A stretch of DNA of 32,244 nt from SZUA-359 sp039809125. Its GTDB lineage: Bacteria > Patescibacteriota > Saccharimonadia > Saccharimonadales > Saccharimonadaceae. The notes below the pieces were generated by a model. It did not search any database and was not told where the DNA came from. It saw only the letters and a list, made by a program, of their open reading frames with translations. The stretch is from contig JBDHUM010000011.1 in NCBI GenBank assembly GCA_039809125.1, forward strand, positions 1 to 32,244. The letters are read 5' to 3'. The position numbers were made by a program, and so were the translations under genes. The number at the start of each line of letters is the position of its first letter. Position 1 is the stretch's first letter. Shown here in pieces: positions 29,633 through 32,244 of this stretch.

Positions 29633-31726
29633 ATGGCAGGAGTAAAAGACATCGTACTTAAGGAATATAGAAATATCGGTATTATTGCGCATATTGATGC
29701 AGGTAAAACAACCACAACTGAGGGTATTTTGTACCGCACTGGCATTAATCACAAGATCGGTGAAGTTCGCGGTGATGGTGATGGTGCAACAACCGACTGG
29801 ATGGCGCAGGAAAAGGAACGTGGTATTACGATCACATCGGCAGCCGTGACATGTTTCTGGAAAGGCCATAAGATTAACATTATCGACACTCCTGGTCACA
29901 TCGACTTTACTGCAGAGGTCGAACGATCCCTACGTGTGTTAGATGGTGCGGTAACAGTGTTTGACGGCAAAATGGGTGTTGAAGCACAGTCTGAAACGGT
30001 GTGGCGGCAGGCTAACAAATACAACGTACCGCGCGTCTGTTTCATTAATAAGATTAATCAGACGGGTGGAGATTTTTACAAATCACTAGAGTCAATCCAC
30101 GCGCGCCTATCTAAGAACGCTTTTCCAATACACTTGCCGATTGGGTTTGAGAAAGATATTAATGGCGTTGTCGATCTAATCGAAATGAAAGCATACACTT
30201 ACAGTGATTATACTGATAAGGCTTTGGTCGAGAGTGAAATTCCGGCTGGCATGGTTGAAAAAGCCAAAAATGCTCGCAGCTTGCTTGTCGAAAATGCGGT
30301 TGAAGCCGATGACGAATTGATGATGCGCTTTTTGGATGAAGGTGAAAATTCAATTACGAACGATGAACTAAAAGCTGCACTACGTAAGCGCGTGCTTGCT
30401 GGTGACTTTTTCTTAGTAACTGGTGGTGATGGCCGAGGCGTGATCGTAGAAAAATTACTTGATGTAATGGTAGACTACCTGCCAAGCCCTCTTGATGTTG
30501 ATGAAATTTGGGGTAAAAATCCAAAAACGGGCGACGAAGTTAGTCGTAAACCAGACGATAAAGAGCCAATGAGTGCGCTTGCTTTTAAGATTGCGGCTGA
30601 TCCGTTTGTTGGTAAGCTGATCTTCGTGCGCGTTTACTCAGGGGTTTTATCGGCCGGTAGCTACGTTTTGAACACAACTACCGGTGAGAAAGAGCGCATC
30701 GGTCGAATTGTCCGAATGCACGCCGACAAACGAGAGGACATCGATAAGGTAGCGGCAGGCGACATTGCAGCAGTTGTTGGCCTTAAAAACACTTACACTG
30801 GTAATACACTCACTGATGTGGCGCATCCAATCGCGCTTGAGTCGATCGAATTTCCAGACCCGCCGGTCAGTATTGCTGTTGAGCCGAAGAGTAAAGCAGA
30901 CCAAGAAAAGATGGGTATCGCCTTACAGCGTCTAGCTGAAGAAGATCCAACCTTCCGCATCCACACCGACGAAGAAACTGGACAGACCATTATGTCGGGA
31001 ATGGGTGAGCTTCACTTAGAAATCTTGATCGATCGTATGAAGCGTGAGTTCAATGTCGAAGCGAATGTCGGTGAGCCGCAAGTTGCCTTCCGTGAGACGA
31101 TAAAAGGCACCGCTGAAGTGCAAGGTAAGCATGCAAAGCAATCTGGTGGTCGCGGACAGTATGGTGATGTATGGATACGATTCGAACCGAATGAGACAGG
31201 TAAGGGCTTCGAATTTATCGATGCAATTAAAGGTGGCGTTGTGCCGCAAGAATACCGACCAGCCGTGCAGAAGGGTATTCGAGAAACACTCGAGGGTGGT
31301 GTTATTGCTGGCTATCCAGTGGTGGACGTGAAGGCAACGCTGTACGATGGTAGCTACCACGATGTTGACTCATCTGAGCTAGCATTTAGCCTTGCAGGAG
31401 GGCTCGCAACTCGAGATGGCGTGAAAAAAGCCACTCCAATTATACTAGAACCAGTCATGCATCTTGAAGTGACAACGCCCGAAGAGTTTATGGGTGATAT
31501 TATTGGTGACCTTAATAGCCGTCGTGGGCGTATTGAAGCTATGGAAGATTTGATGGGTGGTGCAAAATTGATAAAGGCGATCGTGCCTCTGGCAAATATG
31601 TTCGGCTATACTGGTGATATTCGCTCGATGAGTCAAGGTCGTGCTGCGAGCACAATGGAACTTGCCCACTACGAAGAAGTACCACCAAACGTTGCTCAGG
31701 AGATTATTGAGAAACGCAGCAAATAG
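29633..31726 (+). CDS. fusA: Elongation factor G
   Basis: 697 residues from ATG 29633 (MAGVKDIVLKEYRNIGIIAHIDAGKTTTTE); AAAGGA lies about 12 bases upstream, and a longer frame from 29546 lacks support. G1 AHIDAGKTT, G2 RGITITS and G3 DTPGHIDF are normal. G4 is NKIN (residues 139-142) instead of NKxD, and the place of the G5 SAx motif reads VTGGDGRGV. Domains II to V are conserved (SALAFKIAADPFVGKL, GMGELHLEILIDRMKREF, GRGQYGDVWI, RRGRIEAMED, FGYTGDIRSMSQGRA). The intact translocase domains make this the working EF-G, so the nucleotide pocket changes are notable. Confidence 0.97.
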   Translation: MAGVKDIVLKEYRNIGIIAHIDAGKTTTTEGILYRTGINHKIGEVRGDGDGATTDWMAQEKERGITITSAAVTCFWKGHKINIIDTPGHIDFTAEVERSLRVLDGAVTVFDGKMGVEAQSETVWRQANKYNVPRVCFINKINQTGGDFYKSLESIHARLSKNAFPIHLPIGFEKDINGVVDLIEMKAYTYSDYTDKALVESEIPAGMVEKAKNARSLLVENAVEADDELMMRFLDEGENSITNDELKAALRKRVLAGDFFLVTGGDGRGVIVEKLLDVMVDYLPSPLDVDEIWGKNPKTGDEVSRKPDDKEPMSALAFKIAADPFVGKLIFVRVYSGVLSAGSYVLNTTTGEKERIGRIVRMHADKREDIDKVAAGDIAAVVGLKNTYTGNTLTDVAHPIALESIEFPDPPVSIAVEPKSKADQEKMGIALQRLAEEDPTFRIHTDEETGQTIMSGMGELHLEILIDRMKREFNVEANVGEPQVAFRETIKGTAEVQGKHAKQSGGRGQYGDVWIRFEPNETGKGFEFIDAIKGGVVPQEYRPAVQKGIRETLEGGVIAGYPVVDVKATLYDGSYHDVDSSELAFSLAGGLATRDGVKKATPIILEPVMHLEVTTPEEFMGDIIGDLNSRRGRIEAMEDLMGGAKLIKAIVPLANMFGYTGDIRSMSQGRAASTMELAHYEEVPPNVAQEIIEKRSK

Positions 31727-31755
31727 CAAATTACGGATCACAGAAGCCAACACAT

Positions 31756-32244
31756 ATGTCATCTGAGCGCGAATTAGGAAGATTGATACACTCGACGGAA
31801 ATACGTCATGAGCTGGCTAATGTCTTGCACTGCTTTACATATGACGAATATGAGCATACATCAGTCGAGGAGGGCTTTCAAGGTGTTCTGACTACCTTGG
31901 TAGAAAATCTTTGCGCAGATTCAGATAAAAGAATTCTTCAAGCAAAACTCAATGAGATTTCCATAAATATTATTGACAATAAGTTTGATGACGATTTTGC
32001 TGAACTAATGGCGGTGTTAGCGCATATCTTACAAACTCGACCGACACAAGCGATTGATAGCCGCGACGTTAGTTTTTTTAAAGATAGCATAAACGGGGCC
32101 CTTTCAAGCCTCGAGGTTGATCCGTCCTATGATGGCGCTCCGCTCAATGAAGTGTTTGATGCACATTTGCAATATTTATCAACGACACATCGAATAGCGC
32201 GCGAAGATCGCCAGAGAAGAAGCCGATTGATGTGGCGTCGAGCT
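31756..32244 (+). CDS. Hypothetical protein, 3' end outside the window
   Basis: An open frame of 163 codons from ATG 31756 (MSSERELGRLIHSTEIRHELANVL) to the window edge without a stop. It is predominantly helical and acidic (VEEGFQGVLTTLVENLCADSDKRIL, DDDFAELMAVLAHILQTRP), ending in a basic run RQRRSRLMWRRA. No signal peptide or known motif seen. It starts 29 bases after fusA, so it may be co-transcribed with it. Confidence 0.6.
   Translation, partial: MSSERELGRLIHSTEIRHELANVLHCFTYDEYEHTSVEEGFQGVLTTLVENLCADSDKRILQAKLNEISINIIDNKFDDDFAELMAVLAHILQTRPTQAIDSRDVSFFKDSINGALSSLEVDPSYDGAPLNEVFDAHLQYLSTTHRIAREDRQRRSRLMWRRA

Overview
The window looks like a chromosomal segment of a small-genome Patescibacteria/CPR bacterium, most likely Saccharibacteria (TM7). 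This is inferred from gene content and protein style, not from a database search. Support comes from compact packing, many promoters whose -10 box lies 7 to 10 bases before the start codon, a clpP-rpoB-rpoC block without rplJ/rplL in front, an rpsL-orf-rpsG-fusA block with an extra small ORF, and informational proteins with unusual residues. UGA and UAG both end intact genes, so the code appears standard.

Bases 1-5750 are a mobile zone anchored on tRNA 3' ends. Two tRNA-Leu genes (TAG on -, CAG on +) flank an FAD-linked oxidase gene. Immediately behind each tRNA lies the 3' end of a large serine recombinase gene. One is cut by the window edge; the other is complete (1924-3504). The recombinase tails are read antisense through the tRNA and its terminator. 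The last 138 bp of this unit (CACCA of the tRNA, terminator, recombinase tail) recurs perfectly, inverted, beyond the recombinase start. There it abuts, with a 5-bp CACCA/TGGTG overlap, a second perfect 150-bp inverted repeat that brackets a cargo of araC-type regulator, truncated ydeI-like gene and VOC (glyoxalase-fold) gene.

Bases 5750-14650 are an accessory zone: kinase-like APH, RidA, a structurally odd tRNA-Cys with an unknown gene right behind it, an alpha/beta hydrolase, a deaminase, an EamA transporter, nadD and an inositol-monophosphatase-like gene. Four genes here are broken by a single in-frame stop or a frameshift. An isolated transcription unit with a strong promoter, an 8-codon ORF (MSFAHWEW) and a terminator sits at 13.1-13.3 kb.

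Bases 14660-32244 are core: SPOUT methyltransferase, hisS, tig, a membrane-anchored protein, clpP under a CIRCE operator, rpoB-rpoC with a 155-base leader, a terminator, a membrane-anchored protein, rpsL, a 62-codon gene, rpsG, a possible small gene, fusA and a truncated unknown gene. RpoC lacks the cysteines of both usual zinc sites and has NADYDGD instead of NADFDGD. EF-G has NKIN in place of the NKxD motif. RpoB and S12 carry substitutions at classical rifampicin and streptomycin positions.
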